This document shows, one piece after another, positions 26,276 to 34,915 of a stretch of DNA of 64,000 nt. The notes below the pieces were generated by a model that was not told where the DNA came from, ran no database searches, and worked only from the letters and a program-made list of their open reading frames with translations. Origin of the DNA: Acidobacteriaceae bacterium (lineage in GTDB: Bacteria > Acidobacteriota > Terriglobia > Terriglobales > Acidobacteriaceae). Position numbers and translations under genes: made by a program. The stretch lies in NCBI GenBank assembly GCA_003131635.1, contig PKVZ01000071.1, positions 58,226 to 122,225 on the forward strand, given 5' to 3'. Positions within the stretch are counted from its first letter, which is position 1. Each line of letters starts with the position of its first letter.

Positions 26276-26383
26276 CCCCCATTGAAGGTGTGCTATTTCC
26301 CCTCCCGTTTTGAACCCTCCGCTCCATTTCTGAAAACACTCCCTTTCGTGCACCCTCGGCTTCGGCTGCGTTTGAGCTTCCTC

Positions 26384-26406
26384 TAATTAGAATCACACTG
26401 TAATTA
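26384..26406. promoter_or_regulatory. Paired TAATTA sites upstream of response-regulator gene
   Basis: Two TAATTA hexamers (26384-26389 and 26401-26406) stand 17 bp apart, just before the operon of signalling genes. Paired AT-rich sites in a GC-rich background are typical of operators. They might bind the OmpR-type protein encoded next. No clear -35/-10 pair is seen. Confidence 0.35.
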
Positions 26407-26416
26407 ATGGCTCCTT

Positions 26417-27103
26417 ATGAGAATTCTGATTGCCGAAGACGATGCGGCGCTCGCCAGTTTTGTGCGCCAGGGATTGCAGGCGGAACACTACACGGTCGAC
26501 GTGGCCGAGGATGGCGAGCGGGCGCGCGCCATGGGCAGCGAGATCGACTACGACCTGGTGATTCTGGATCTGAATCTGCCGCGCGTCGATGGCGTGGCCG
26601 TATTGCGCCATCTGCGCCTGAAGCGGCCCACTCTGCCGGTGCTGGTGCTCACCCTGCGCAGCCGGGTCGAAGACCGGGTGCAATGTCTCGACACCGGCGC
26701 CGACGATTATCTCCCGAAACCGTTTTCCTTCAGCGAACTCTCGGCCCGCATTCGCGCCCTGCTGCGGCGCAGCCATTTGCCCTCGGAGTCCGTGCTCGAA
26801 GTCGAAGACCTGAAGCTGGATCGCGTCGAACACCGCGCCGAGCGCGCCGGCCGCCGCATCGAGCTGACCTCGAAAGAATTTTCTCTGCTGGAATATTTAA
26901 TGCGCAACGCCGGCCGGCAAGTCTCCCGCGCCATGATCATCGAACACGTTTGGAACCTGACTTTTGACACTTCAACCAACGTGGTGGATGTTTACATTAA
27001 TTACCTGCGGAGGAAGGTGGATGATGGACATCCGCGGAAGCTGATCCATACCGTGCGCGGGGTGGGGTATGCGTTGAGCAGCGATGCCGGAGTGCCGGCA
27101 TGA
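26417..27103 (+). CDS. OmpR/PhoB-family response regulator
   Basis: A 228-residue two-domain regulator. The receiver domain (1-115) has acidic pocket EDD (7-9), phospho-acceptor Asp51 in VILDLNLPRVDG and Lys101 in DDYLPKPF. The winged-helix DNA-binding domain (about 128-222) contains IELTSKEFSLLEYLMRNAG and the C-terminal YLRRKVDDGHPRKLIHTVRG. The usual Thr region reads TLRSR. The gene starts an operon; its stop overlaps the next start by 4 nt (ATGA). No typical membrane sensor kinase accompanies it. The neighbouring H-box protein may be its partner. Targets are unknown, possibly the flagellar genes that follow. Confidence 0.92.
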   Translation: MRILIAEDDAALASFVRQGLQAEHYTVDVAEDGERARAMGSEIDYDLVILDLNLPRVDGVAVLRHLRLKRPTLPVLVLTLRSRVEDRVQCLDTGADDYLPKPFSFSELSARIRALLRRSHLPSESVLEVEDLKLDRVEHRAERAGRRIELTSKEFSLLEYLMRNAGRQVSRAMIIEHVWNLTFDTSTNVVDVYINYLRRKVDDGHPRKLIHTVRGVGYALSSDAGVPA

Positions 27104-27882
27104 CGCCGACCTCGGCCGATGCTTCGCGATCCCATGCCGCACCAGCCCATGCTTCACCAGCCGAGGATGCCCGGCGGAAGACGGCAAATCGCAGTCCTCT
27201 GGCGCAACTGCTGCATGCCCTGAACCAGCCGCTCACCGGATTGCAGTGCTCCATGGAAGTGGCGCTGGGCCGTCCCCGGACCAATGAGGAATATGTGCAA
27301 GGCCTGCGCCAGGGGCTGGAACTTACCGGGCGCATGCGGGCCCTGGTGCAGGCGATCCGAGAGGTCGCCGAGGTGGAGGAGGCCGAGGTAGAGGAAATGG
27401 AGAAAGGCCGGGCACAGCTGACGGACACGACTGCGCTAGCGGGCCTTCTGCAGCAAGCGGTGAACGAACTCAGGCCCGTGGCCGAGGCGAAAAACGTGCG
27501 CCTCATGCTGACGCTGGAACTGGAACTGGAGAAGACTGGCGCAGAAACGAAGTTGGCGGTAAGGGGAAAACAACTGGCGCTGGCCGGCCTGATCTTCCGG
27601 CTGCTCGACTCGATTCTGAGTATGGCCGCGCCGGGAACAGCGTTGCGAATTGAGGCTGTATCGCGGACAGGCCAGGCGGGGATTCGGATCGAGTGGCAGG
27701 CGCAAGGTCCAGGATCGGCGTTCTCCCGGCCGGAACTGGGATTGTTGATTGCACGAGCCCGGCTGGAGCGAGTGGGGGCCGAGTGGGAGCGAGCGGCAGC
27801 GGACAATAATAATAATATGGAAACGCTGAACATCCGTCTGCCGGGGTTTCGCGGGTTGAAGTTGAAGAGGAGCGGGGAATGA
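27100..27882 (+). CDS. Degenerate histidine-kinase-like protein (HisKA-like, ATPase box lost)
   Basis: A 260-residue soluble protein. An H-box-like motif LLHALNQPLTGLQC has His39 and resembles the dimerisation/phosphotransfer helix of histidine kinases. The following helices are rich in Glu. The C-terminal part has the layout of an HATPase domain, but the N-box Asn is missing (LIFRLLDSILSM) and no DxGxG box is found. It probably cannot bind ATP, and may act as a phosphotransfer or adaptor protein. Its start overlaps the OmpR-type gene and its stop overlaps the sigma-54 activator gene, each by 4 nt. A run of four Asn codons precedes the last strand. Confidence 0.65.
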   Translation: MTPTSADASRSHAAPAHASPAEDARRKTANRSPLAQLLHALNQPLTGLQCSMEVALGRPRTNEEYVQGLRQGLELTGRMRALVQAIREVAEVEEAEVEEMEKGRAQLTDTTALAGLLQQAVNELRPVAEAKNVRLMLTLELELEKTGAETKLAVRGKQLALAGLIFRLLDSILSMAAPGTALRIEAVSRTGQAGIRIEWQAQGPGSAFSRPELGLLIARARLERVGAEWERAAADNNNNMETLNIRLPGFRGLKLKRSGE

Positions 27883-29123
27883 GTGCATTGACAGTTTTTC
27901 CAAGTCTGGCTTCGGTGGCGGGAGGGGCGGTGATTGCGAGCCCCAGCAGTGCTTTCCGGGAGCAGGTGGTCGATCGTCTTCATGGCCGTTGCCGTCCCCT
28001 GCAAGAGGTGCTGGGCGGGGCCGACGCGCTGGCGAAGCTGGAAAACGGAGACTGGCAGCTGCTGTTTCTTGACCGGCGGGTCTCTGACCTCGAAACCGGA
28101 GAGCTGATCGCGATTATTCAGAAAAGGTTTCCCGGAATTCAGGTGGTGCTGCTCGACTCCGATGCCGGGTTTTCGGAAGAAAACGCGGAAACCAGGGCGC
28201 CGCGGGAGCCGAACTTGCTGCTATCGAACCCCGCCATCGCCGGCGGAGCGCGGCGCATGGCGGCGGAAGCTTCGCCTCCGAGAAAACCCAGCGAAGCCGC
28301 GGAGTGTGCGCCGCTGCCGGGCATGATTGGGCGCAGCGTAGCCATGCAGCGGGTCTATCGCCTGGCGCGGCTGGTGGCGCCGCGCTCGACCACGGTGCTG
28401 ATTGCCGGGGCCACGGGAAGCGGCAAAGAACTGGTAGCGCGCGGGCTGCACCTTCTGAGTCCGCGCACGGCGAGGGCTTTCGTTGCCGTGAACTGCGCCG
28501 CGATTCCGGAAGCGCTGCTGGAATCGGAACTGTTTGGCCATGCCCGGGGGGCGTTCACCGGGGCGGTGCAGGCGCAGGTGGGGCGCATTCCGGCGGCGAA
28601 TGGGGGGACGCTTTTTCTGGACGAGGTGAGTGAACTGCCGCTGGGCATGCAAGCCAAGCTGTTGCGTTTTTTGGAGGAGAAGGAAATACAGCGGCTGGGC
28701 GCCGCGGAAGTGTCGCGGGTCGATGTGCGGGTCATTGCGGCCAGCAACGTGGATCTCGCGGGGCGAACCGGCCGGGGGGGATTTCGCGAAGACCTGTTCT
28801 ACCGCCTGTCGGCTTTTCCTTTGGAGCTGCCGCCGCTCAGCGAGCGCCGGGAAGACATTATTCCCCTGGCGGAGCACTTTCTGGCTTGCATGGCGGCCGC
28901 CATCGGCGGAATCTGTCCGCGGCTGAGCGGCGAAGCGGTTGCTGTTCTCGAAAGCCATCCCTGGAAAGGCAACGTCCGCGAGCTGCAGCACGTCATGGAG
29001 CGGGCTTCGATTCTGGTGGAAAACGGGGACACGGTTCTGACCGAGCACCTCTACTTCCCCTTTCAACCCGCGCCGGTGCATCCTGGCAGCCGAAGCCTTT
29101 CGTGTTCCAGCATTGCCAGCTAA
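27879..29123 (+). CDS. Sigma-54-dependent activator lacking a DNA-binding domain (FleQ/FlgR-like)
   Basis: A 414-residue bacterial enhancer-binding protein. Residues 15-110 form a receiver-like domain with Asp65 but an incomplete acidic pocket. The AAA+ domain (about 146-375) has Walker A GATGSGKE (177-184), the sigma-54 contact loop GAFTGA (224-229) and Walker B GGTLFLDE. After the AAA+ domain the protein ends in FPFQPAPVHPGS and a Ser-rich tail; the usual Fis-type helix-turn-helix is missing. Similar truncated activators, such as FlgR of Helicobacter, work from solution on flagellar promoters. The position before flagellar genes supports that role. Confidence 0.88.
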   Translation: MSALTVFPSLASVAGGAVIASPSSAFREQVVDRLHGRCRPLQEVLGGADALAKLENGDWQLLFLDRRVSDLETGELIAIIQKRFPGIQVVLLDSDAGFSEENAETRAPREPNLLLSNPAIAGGARRMAAEASPPRKPSEAAECAPLPGMIGRSVAMQRVYRLARLVAPRSTTVLIAGATGSGKELVARGLHLLSPRTARAFVAVNCAAIPEALLESELFGHARGAFTGAVQAQVGRIPAANGGTLFLDEVSELPLGMQAKLLRFLEEKEIQRLGAAEVSRVDVRVIAASNVDLAGRTGRGGFREDLFYRLSAFPLELPPLSERREDIIPLAEHFLACMAAAIGGICPRLSGEAVAVLESHPWKGNVRELQHVMERASILVENGDTVLTEHLYFPFQPAPVHPGSRSLSCSSIAS

Positions 29124-29184
29124 GAGCATTCTTATCTCTTTCCCCCACTTCTTGGCCACCACCGTGCAAAGCTTGCCTACAGCT

Positions 29185-30537
29185 ATGACGTCTTTGCCTA
29201 TCGTCCTTCCGAGTGTAATGGCCTCGGAAACGAAATCCGGAGAGGATGAGCAGTTTCTGCGGGAAGCATTCCGCTCTTTTGCGGAAACCGCAACGTCGCT
29301 CGAGCGTTCCTACGGCATGTTGCGCACCGAAGTGGAGCGCCTGCGCGGCGAACTGGCGCAGAGTAATGCCGGCCTGGAGCAAAGTCTCGAAGAGAACCGC
29401 GCCGTGCGGCAACACCTGGACCGCATTCTGAATGGGCTCCCCTGCGGCGTGCTGGTGGCGAAAGCGAACGGCGAAATTTCGCTGCTGAATCCCGAGGCCC
29501 GGCGGCTGCTCAGCCGGGTCAGCCGGGCGGAGGCGGCAGAGTGGAATTTTCCTTCGCACCGCGAGTCTCTGCCGCTGGTGCCGAACGAACTGCGCCAACT
29601 GCTGGAGCGCGTGCGGGCTGGGGCAGGGGAGCAGGAACAATGTTTTCAAGAACAGCCTTTTGACGGCGGCGGCGAAGCCGAGTGCTGGCTGGCGGTGAGG
29701 CACGCGGCGGTCCCGTATCCGGAAAAAGAACAGTCAGCCAACGAAGAGCCCGCCGGCAAAGCCAGCCAACCCGACCCAGTCTCGATCTTCATCCTGCGCG
29801 ACGTGAGCGAAACCAAACGAATGGTGCGCGAGCGGGAAAAACTGCGCCGCCAGCAGGCGCTGGCGGAGATGTCAGCCATTCTGGCGCATGAGATCCGCAA
29901 TCCGCTGGGCAGCCTGGAATTGTTCGCCGGCTTACTCGCCAATGCCGGGCTTTCCGGGGAATCGAGCCAATGGGTGGAGCAGGTGCAGGCCGGCCTGCGA
30001 ACTCTGGCAGCGACGGTAAATAATGTGCTGCACTTTCATAGTTTGCCCGCGCCCAACCGCGTGCCGACGGACTTGGGGCGCCTGCTCGACTGGGCGGGCG
30101 GATTTCTGCTTCCCCTGGCGCGGCAGGCGCGGGTCGAATTATGTCTGCGCAACCGCCTCGAGGGGGTATTCTTCCCCGCCGACCGGCATCGTCTGGAGCA
30201 GGTCCTGCTGAATTTATTCCTCAACGCGCTTCGCGCCATGCCGGGCGGGGGCTGGGTCGAAGTCACCGGACAGCAGATCGATCACGGGGCCGCCGGGGCG
30301 GTGTCGATTTGCGTAAGCGACACCGGACCGGGAATTACGCCGGCGCAAGCCGCCAAGATATTCGAACCCGGGTTCAGCACGCGCCCCGGCGGAGCGGGAC
30401 TGGGGCTGGCAGTGTGCCGCAAGATTGCCGAGCAACACGGTGGGTCGCTCGCCGCCGGGAACCGTGCGGGCATGGGGGCGTGCTTTACATTGACATTTCC
30501 GTTGCCGGAAGAATTCCGGCAAGAGGTGGCGGGATGA
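29185..30537 (+). CDS. PAS-containing sensor histidine kinase (FleS/FlrB/AtoS-like)
   Basis: A soluble kinase of about 450 residues. A coiled coil (about 35-80) leads into a PAS domain (about 80-210, starting LDRILNGLPCGVLVAKANG). The HisKA domain has His235 in AILAHEIRNPLGSLE. The HATPase domain has an N-box LNLFLNALRAM and G-boxes DTGPGI and GGAGLGLAV. It has no membrane segment, as in flagellar FlrB/FleS/FlgS kinases. The next gene, overlapping by 4 nt, encodes the matching NtrC-type regulator. The start is uncertain: ATG 29185 has no clear ribosome-binding site; TTG 29113 and ATG 29218 are in frame. Confidence 0.88.
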   Translation: MTSLPIVLPSVMASETKSGEDEQFLREAFRSFAETATSLERSYGMLRTEVERLRGELAQSNAGLEQSLEENRAVRQHLDRILNGLPCGVLVAKANGEISLLNPEARRLLSRVSRAEAAEWNFPSHRESLPLVPNELRQLLERVRAGAGEQEQCFQEQPFDGGGEAECWLAVRHAAVPYPEKEQSANEEPAGKASQPDPVSIFILRDVSETKRMVREREKLRRQQALAEMSAILAHEIRNPLGSLELFAGLLANAGLSGESSQWVEQVQAGLRTLAATVNNVLHFHSLPAPNRVPTDLGRLLDWAGGFLLPLARQARVELCLRNRLEGVFFPADRHRLEQVLLNLFLNALRAMPGGGWVEVTGQQIDHGAAGAVSICVSDTGPGITPAQAAKIFEPGFSTRPGGAGLGLAVCRKIAEQHGGSLAAGNRAGMGACFTLTFPLPEEFRQEVAG

Positions 30538-31934
30538 ATCGAGTGCTGGTGGTCGACGACGAAGCGGGGATGCGGGCGGCGCTCGAAGCGCACTTCCTGC
30601 GGCGCGACTGGCATGTGGACACGGCGGCGAATGCCGGCGAGGCGCTGGAAAAATTCCGCCGCGGCCTGCATCCGCTGGTGGTGACCGACATTCGCATGGC
30701 GGGAGAGGACGGCTTTGCGGTGATGCGGGAGGCGCGGCTGCTGGCGCCGCACACGGCGGTGATATTGTTGACCGCATTTGCCAGCGTTCCCGATGCCGTC
30801 ACCGCCATGAAGGGCGGGGCCTGCGACTATCTGGTGAAACCGGTGTCGTTTGAACGGCTGGAAGAGGCGGCGGAGCGAATCCTGGCGCAGGCGCGGACTC
30901 AGGCCGAGGCGGCGCAGAGCCTCGCGGGCCACGCTCCCAACTGGCTGCGGGCGCTTGACCGGGCGCGGCAGGCGGCAGCGAGCGATGCCGATGTGCTGAT
31001 CGAAGCCGAAAGCGGCACCGGGAAAGAACTGGTGGCGCGGCTGATCCATCGTTTGAGCCCCCGCCGGGATCGTCCGTTTGTGGCGCTGAATTGCGCCGCG
31101 TTTCCCGAGACCCTGCTCGAAAGCGAACTGTTTGGCTACGCCCGGGGCGCCTTTACCGGAGCCGTCATGGCCAAGCCTGGCCGTTTTGAACTGGCCCACC
31201 GGGGAACGCTGCTGCTCGATGAGGTGGGCGAAATGCCTCTGGGGCTGCAACCGAAGCTGTTGCGGGTTCTGCAGGAGCGGGAGTTTGACCGTCTGGGGGA
31301 CACCCGCAGCGTGCACGTCGATCTGCGCGTCATCTCAACCACCAACCGGGCGCTGTCGGAGATGGTGCGGGAGGGAAAATTTCGCGCCGACCTTTATTAC
31401 CGCTTGAACGTGATCGCTCTGCGCCTGCCGCCCTTGCGGGAGCGCGGGGAAGACATCCGCGAACTGGCGGAACATTTCGCCCGGCTGTATTCCCCGCAAG
31501 GCAAGAGCTTGCGGCTGAGCGCGGAATTTTTGGAGCGCCTGGAAACGCACGTCTGGCCGGGCAACGCGCGCGAACTGGGAAACTGCGTGCGCCGCGCCGT
31601 GGCGTTAGCCACCGGCACGGAAATCGGACGCGAAGGCCTGGAAGGTTCGGCGTGGGATCGGGCCGAAGCGGCGGCGAGGGGCGATGCGGGCGGCGATCAG
31701 TTGCGGGACGATCGCTTGGGCGGCGATCGGGTGGGCGACGATCGCGGCGATGATCAGTTGCGGCCGGGGGTGTCGCTGGAAAACATGGAGCGCAAGCTGC
31801 TCGAAATGACGCTCGAAGCCACGCGGGGCAACCGCTCGCGCGCCGCCGAGCTGCTGGGCGTGAGTCTGCGCACGGTGCGAAATAAGATCCGCTGCTACGG
31901 GCTGCCCAGCTGGAGCAGCTATGTGCATGATTGA
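30534..31934 (+). CDS. NtrC-family sigma-54 response regulator (FleR/FlrC-like)
   Basis: A 466-residue activator with all three domains: receiver (1-120; Asp52 in VVTDIRMAGEDG, Lys in YLVKPV), AAA+ (Walker A AESGTGKE, GAFTGA, Walker B GTLLLDEVGEMPL), and a Fis-type helix-turn-helix at the C-terminus (NRSRAAELLGVSLRTVRNKI). The ATG overlaps the kinase stop (ATGA), so the pair is a two-component system. FlgB follows 43 bp downstream, which points to control of class II/III flagellar operons. A 72-bp tandem repeat encodes an Asp/Arg/Gly-rich linker before the helix-turn-helix. No clear sigma-54 promoter (TGGC-N8-TTGC) was found in the window. Confidence 0.93.
   Translation: MNRVLVVDDEAGMRAALEAHFLRRDWHVDTAANAGEALEKFRRGLHPLVVTDIRMAGEDGFAVMREARLLAPHTAVILLTAFASVPDAVTAMKGGACDYLVKPVSFERLEEAAERILAQARTQAEAAQSLAGHAPNWLRALDRARQAAASDADVLIEAESGTGKELVARLIHRLSPRRDRPFVALNCAAFPETLLESELFGYARGAFTGAVMAKPGRFELAHRGTLLLDEVGEMPLGLQPKLLRVLQEREFDRLGDTRSVHVDLRVISTTNRALSEMVREGKFRADLYYRLNVIALRLPPLRERGEDIRELAEHFARLYSPQGKSLRLSAEFLERLETHVWPGNARELGNCVRRAVALATGTEIGREGLEGSAWDRAEAAARGDAGGDQLRDDRLGGDRVGDDRGDDQLRPGVSLENMERKLLEMTLEATRGNRSRAAELLGVSLRTVRNKIRCYGLPSWSSYVHD
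31692..31763. repeat. 15-bp coding tandem repeat x5 in regulator linker
   Basis: Units GGCGATCAGTTGCGG, GACGATCGCTTGGGC, GGCGATCGGGTGGGC, a 12-bp GACGATCGCGGC and GATGATCAGTTGCGG lie in frame. They encode a flexible Asp/Arg/Gly-rich linker between the AAA+ and DNA-binding domains. Confidence 0.85.
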
Positions 31935-31968
31935 AGCGGAATGATTGAAGCGGAATGATTAAAGCGGG
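31927..31968. repeat. 14-bp tandem repeat x3 at regulator stop / flgB leader
   Basis: ATGATTGAAGCGGA occurs twice and is followed by ATGATTAAAGCGGG. The first unit contains the TGA stop of the NtrC-type gene. The array fills most of the leader of flgB. Confidence 0.88.
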
Positions 31969-31977
31969 GGCAGGGCG

Positions 31978-32367
31978 ATGATGATCGACGATCCGATGAC
32001 CGAGGCGCTCAGCCGCTTTCTGGACGTGAACGTAGCCCGCCACAAGCTGATCGCCGCGAACCTGGCGAATATCGACACCCCGGGCTACCGCACCCGCGAT
32101 CTCGACTTCCGGGCGGAGCTGGCGCGGGCCAACCTGGGGAGCGAGTGGGACGGGACAGGCGCAACTTTGAGTTATGCGGCTTACGCACCGGTAGCGCGGA
32201 CGGTGCGGGGATTGCTGCAGCGTCCCGATGGCAATAACGTCAGCGTGGAGCGCGAAAGCCTGCTGCTGGCGGAGACGCAAATGAAGTTCAATTTGGGAGT
32301 GCAGCTTTTGAAGGACGAGTTCAAGACTATATCGCAGGCCATCAACTCAGGAGGCGCATCGTCATGA
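31978..32367 (+). CDS. flgB: Flagellar basal-body rod protein FlgB
   Basis: A 129-residue proximal rod subunit, exported by the flagellar type III apparatus. The N-terminal rod motif VARHKLIAANLANIDTPGYRTRDLDF is characteristic, and the C-terminus has NVSVERESLLLAETQMKFN. The start has two consecutive ATG codons with GGGGGCAGGG upstream. Its stop overlaps the start of flgC (ATGA). It is the first structural gene of the flagellar cluster. Confidence 0.96.
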   Translation: MMIDDPMTEALSRFLDVNVARHKLIAANLANIDTPGYRTRDLDFRAELARANLGSEWDGTGATLSYAAYAPVARTVRGLLQRPDGNNVSVERESLLLAETQMKFNLGVQLLKDEFKTISQAINSGGASS

Positions 32368-32801
32368 ATCTGTTTGGCATGCTCGAAGTCAGTGGTTCGG
32401 CGCTGGGAGCGGAGCGTTGGCGGGCCGAGGTGGTGGCGGCGAATATGGCCAATGCGGAGACCACGCGGACGTCCCAGGGCGGGGCGTACCGGCGGCAGAT
32501 GCTGGTGTTCCGGGCCCAGCCCATGCCGCGATTTCAGCTGCTGCTGGCGGGTCTGCGCAAGGCGGTTCCGGACGGAGGGGTGCGGGTGGAGCGGGTGGTG
32601 GCGGACACTTCGCCGCTGCCGCGGAGATATGAGCCGGGGCATCCGGATGCGGATAGCGGCGGGTACGTGACTTATCCGAACGTGAATCCGACGATGGAGA
32701 TGGCCGACTTGTTGAGCGCGGTGCGGGCCTATCAGCTGAATGCCGCGGCGGTGCAGGCGGCGAAGAGCATGCTGCAGCAGTCGCTGCAGATTCTGACTTA
32801 G
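32364..32801 (+). CDS. flgC: Flagellar basal-body rod protein FlgC
   Basis: A 145-residue proximal rod subunit. It has the N-terminal signature MLEVSGSALGAERWRAEVVAANMANAETT and the C-terminal YVTYPNVNPTMEMADLLSAVRAYQLNAAAV, both typical of FlgC. It is translationally coupled to flgB and followed after 62 bp by fliE, with a GTAAAA repeat in the gap. Confidence 0.96.
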   Translation: MNLFGMLEVSGSALGAERWRAEVVAANMANAETTRTSQGGAYRRQMLVFRAQPMPRFQLLLAGLRKAVPDGGVRVERVVADTSPLPRRYEPGHPDADSGGYVTYPNVNPTMEMADLLSAVRAYQLNAAAVQAAKSMLQQSLQILT

Positions 32802-32830
32802 CGGTTAGAAAATAAAGCAGCAGTTAGAAA

Positions 32831-32854
32831 GTAAAAGTAAAAGTAAAAGTAAAG
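32831..32854. repeat. 6-bp GTAAAA repeat x4 before fliE
   Basis: Four GTAAAA-type hexamers run into AAAGGA, the ribosome-binding site of fliE, seven bases before its ATG. A weaker 19-bp duplication (GCGGTTAGAAAATAAA and GCAGTTAGAAAGTAAA) precedes them. Confidence 0.85.
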
Positions 32855-32863
32855 GACCAGCCC

Positions 32864-33163
32864 ATGAGCAGCCCGGTATCTTCGTTGCGCATTCTTCCCG
32901 CCGAGATCGAGAGCGCGGCGGCGGGGTTTCCGGCGGCGTCCAGCGGCGGGTTCGCGGATAGCCTGCAGAGCGCGATGGGCGAGATGGGACAGTTGCAATC
33001 GCAGGCGGAGACCAAAGTCGCCGGAGTGCTCGAAGGCAGCGGCGGCGATGTGCATACCGCGCTGATCGCGGTGGAGAAGGCCGACCTATCGTTTCAGCTC
33101 ATGATGCAGGTGCGAAACAAGATTGTTTCCGCCTACCAGGAGATTTCGCGCATGCAGTTCTAA
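32864..33163 (+). CDS. fliE: Flagellar hook-basal body complex protein FliE
   Basis: A 99-residue junction protein between the MS-ring and the rod, the first rod-type substrate exported. The C-terminal half (GDVHTALIAVEKADLSFQLM and QVRNKIVSAYQEISRMQF) is the conserved FliE signature. The N-terminus is variable. Start ATG 32864 has AAAGGA upstream within a hexamer repeat. Confidence 0.94.
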   Translation: MSSPVSSLRILPAEIESAAAGFPAASSGGFADSLQSAMGEMGQLQSQAETKVAGVLEGSGGDVHTALIAVEKADLSFQLMMQVRNKIVSAYQEISRMQF

Positions 33164-33171
33164 GGAAATTC

Positions 33172-33199
33172 AGTTGCCAGTTGCCGGTTGCCAGTTGGC
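33172..33199. repeat. 7-bp repeat x4 between fliE and fliF
   Basis: Units AGTTGCC, AGTTGCC, GGTTGCC and AGTTGGC are adjacent in the 93-bp gap. Related CCAGT/GTTGCC sequence appears again after fliQ (about 45355-45380). Confidence 0.8.
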
Positions 33200-33256
33200 A
33201 GTAAGAACCGCAAGCTGAGCACTGTCCACTGATATCACCGTCCTTGCAGGCAAACC

Positions 33257-34915
33257 ATGGCCGACGACAAACCGCAGTCCTTCGAAGATGTCCTCGGGCG
33301 CCTGGGAGTGTTCTTCAAGGGTCTCAGCTTCTATCAACGCCTGTGGATCGGAGCAGGCGTGGCGCTGGTAGGAGGGACGCTGTGGGTGTTTGTGACCCTG
33401 CTGGGGCAGCCGAAGTACGTGACGCTGTATTCCGGGCTGCGGCCCGAGGATGCGCAGGCGCTGGGCGCGAAGCTCGCGGCGAAAAATATTCCGCATCAGA
33501 TATCTCCCGACGGAGGGAGTCTGCTGGTCCCCGAAGACAAGCTCGACGCCAGCCGCCTGGAGACGGCGGCGGCCGGTTTGCCGCGCAGCGCCCGCCTGGG
33601 ATTCGAATTGTTCGACACCCCCAACTGGGCGGGATCGGACTTCACCGAAAAGGTGAATTATCAGCGCGCGCTCGAAGGCGAACTGGAGCGCACCCTGGCG
33701 ACGCTGAGCGAAGTGGAAGGGGTGCGGGTTCATCTGGTGCTTCCCGAGGAGTCGCTGTTCACCGAGCAGGAGCACGAGGCCAAGGCCGCGGTGATTCTCA
33801 AGACCCGCAGCGGACGATTGTCGGAGCAGGCGCAACTGGCGATTCCGCAACTGGTGGCCAGCGCGGTCGACCGGCTGCGTCCGGAAAATGTAACCGTGGT
33901 CGACGCCGACAGCAACACTCCGCTGCTGCACGGGCGGGAGGGTGGGCGCACCTACGCTCCGGACGAAGAGCTGGCCAAGACGATCGTGCATACCCTGGAA
34001 CCGGTGGTGGGAGCCGATCATGTACGGGCCAGCGTGCACGTGGAGTATGACCTGGGAACGAGCGAGGAGACGCAAGAGACTTACGACCCGAAGACGGCGA
34101 CGGCGCTCACCCAGGAGCATTCCGAGGAGAGCTCGACGGGCGAGGCTCCGGCGGGCGTGCCGGGCACGGCCAGCAACGTTCCCGCCGCCACCCCGGCCCC
34201 CAGCGGCACTACCCCGGCAACTCCGGCTCCGGTAACCCCGTCTCCAGTAACCCCAGCCAGCGCCGAGCATTCCACCTCGAAATCGGATTCGACCACCTAC
34301 GCCATCGGCAAAAGCATTCACCGCAGCGTGGAGCCGGCGGGCCGGGTGCGCCGCATCGCGGCGGCGGTGCTGGTGGACGACGCCGTGGAGTGGACCGAAC
34401 AGGCGGGCAAGCGCACCCGCACCCGGCGCAAGCGGACGGCCGACGAGATGAAGGAAATCGAGCAACTGGCGCGGGCCGCCATCGGGGTGAATACGGAGCG
34501 CGGCGACGTGCTGGCGGTGGAGAATCTTTCCTTCCAGGAGCTGCCGCTCGAAAGCCCGCCCACGCCCACCAAAACCGAACACTGGCGCCGGCTGCTGGAG
34601 CCCTGGCTGTGGACGCTGCGCTACGCCGGGCTGGCCGCGCTGTTCGCGGTGGTCTACTTCCTGATTTTGCGGCCGGTGAAGAAGCAGGCGATGGCTGCCT
34701 TCCGCGAGCTGCCGCAAAAAATCTCGGCCCACAATTCGTCCCAAACATTGGCTGGATCCGGAACCCTGAATGCGCTGGAGCAGCCGGGCGCGCTCCTTTC
34801 CGGCGGGCAGCGCACCAGCGAACTGAAGAAGCTGCTGACCGACAAGGTAAAAGCCGAGCCTGCCGCAGCCAGCCGCCTGGTGGAATCCTGGGTGCGCGAG
34901 GAGCAGGACAAATGA
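33257..34915 (+). CDS. fliF: Flagellar MS-ring protein FliF
   Basis: A 552-residue inner-membrane ring protein. It has an N-terminal transmembrane helix (about residues 30-50), two ring-building motifs including YVTLYSGLRPEDAQALGAKL and EGELERTLATLSEVEGVRVH, a Pro/Ala/Thr-rich variable loop (about 290-345), and a second transmembrane helix near 460. The C-terminal cytoplasmic tail contacts FliG. The loop is low complexity with repeated Pro-Ala/Thr steps. Its stop overlaps the start of fliG (ATGA). Confidence 0.96.
   Translation: MADDKPQSFEDVLGRLGVFFKGLSFYQRLWIGAGVALVGGTLWVFVTLLGQPKYVTLYSGLRPEDAQALGAKLAAKNIPHQISPDGGSLLVPEDKLDASRLETAAAGLPRSARLGFELFDTPNWAGSDFTEKVNYQRALEGELERTLATLSEVEGVRVHLVLPEESLFTEQEHEAKAAVILKTRSGRLSEQAQLAIPQLVASAVDRLRPENVTVVDADSNTPLLHGREGGRTYAPDEELAKTIVHTLEPVVGADHVRASVHVEYDLGTSEETQETYDPKTATALTQEHSEESSTGEAPAGVPGTASNVPAATPAPSGTTPATPAPVTPSPVTPASAEHSTSKSDSTTYAIGKSIHRSVEPAGRVRRIAAAVLVDDAVEWTEQAGKRTRTRRKRTADEMKEIEQLARAAIGVNTERGDVLAVENLSFQELPLESPPTPTKTEHWRRLLEPWLWTLRYAGLAALFAVVYFLILRPVKKQAMAAFRELPQKISAHNSSQTLAGSGTLNALEQPGALLSGGQRTSELKKLLTDKVKAEPAAASRLVESWVREEQDK

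Noticed and set aside
25809-26416. Small protein genes in the intergenic stretch
   Set aside because: The frames of 60-75 codons run through palindromes and direct repeats, lack ribosome-binding sites and have no recognisable domain.
34390-34911. 5' extension of fliG upstream of 34912
   Set aside because: It overlaps the conserved fliF C-terminal coding region in another frame; the ATGA overlap at 34912 gives a normal FliG N-terminus.
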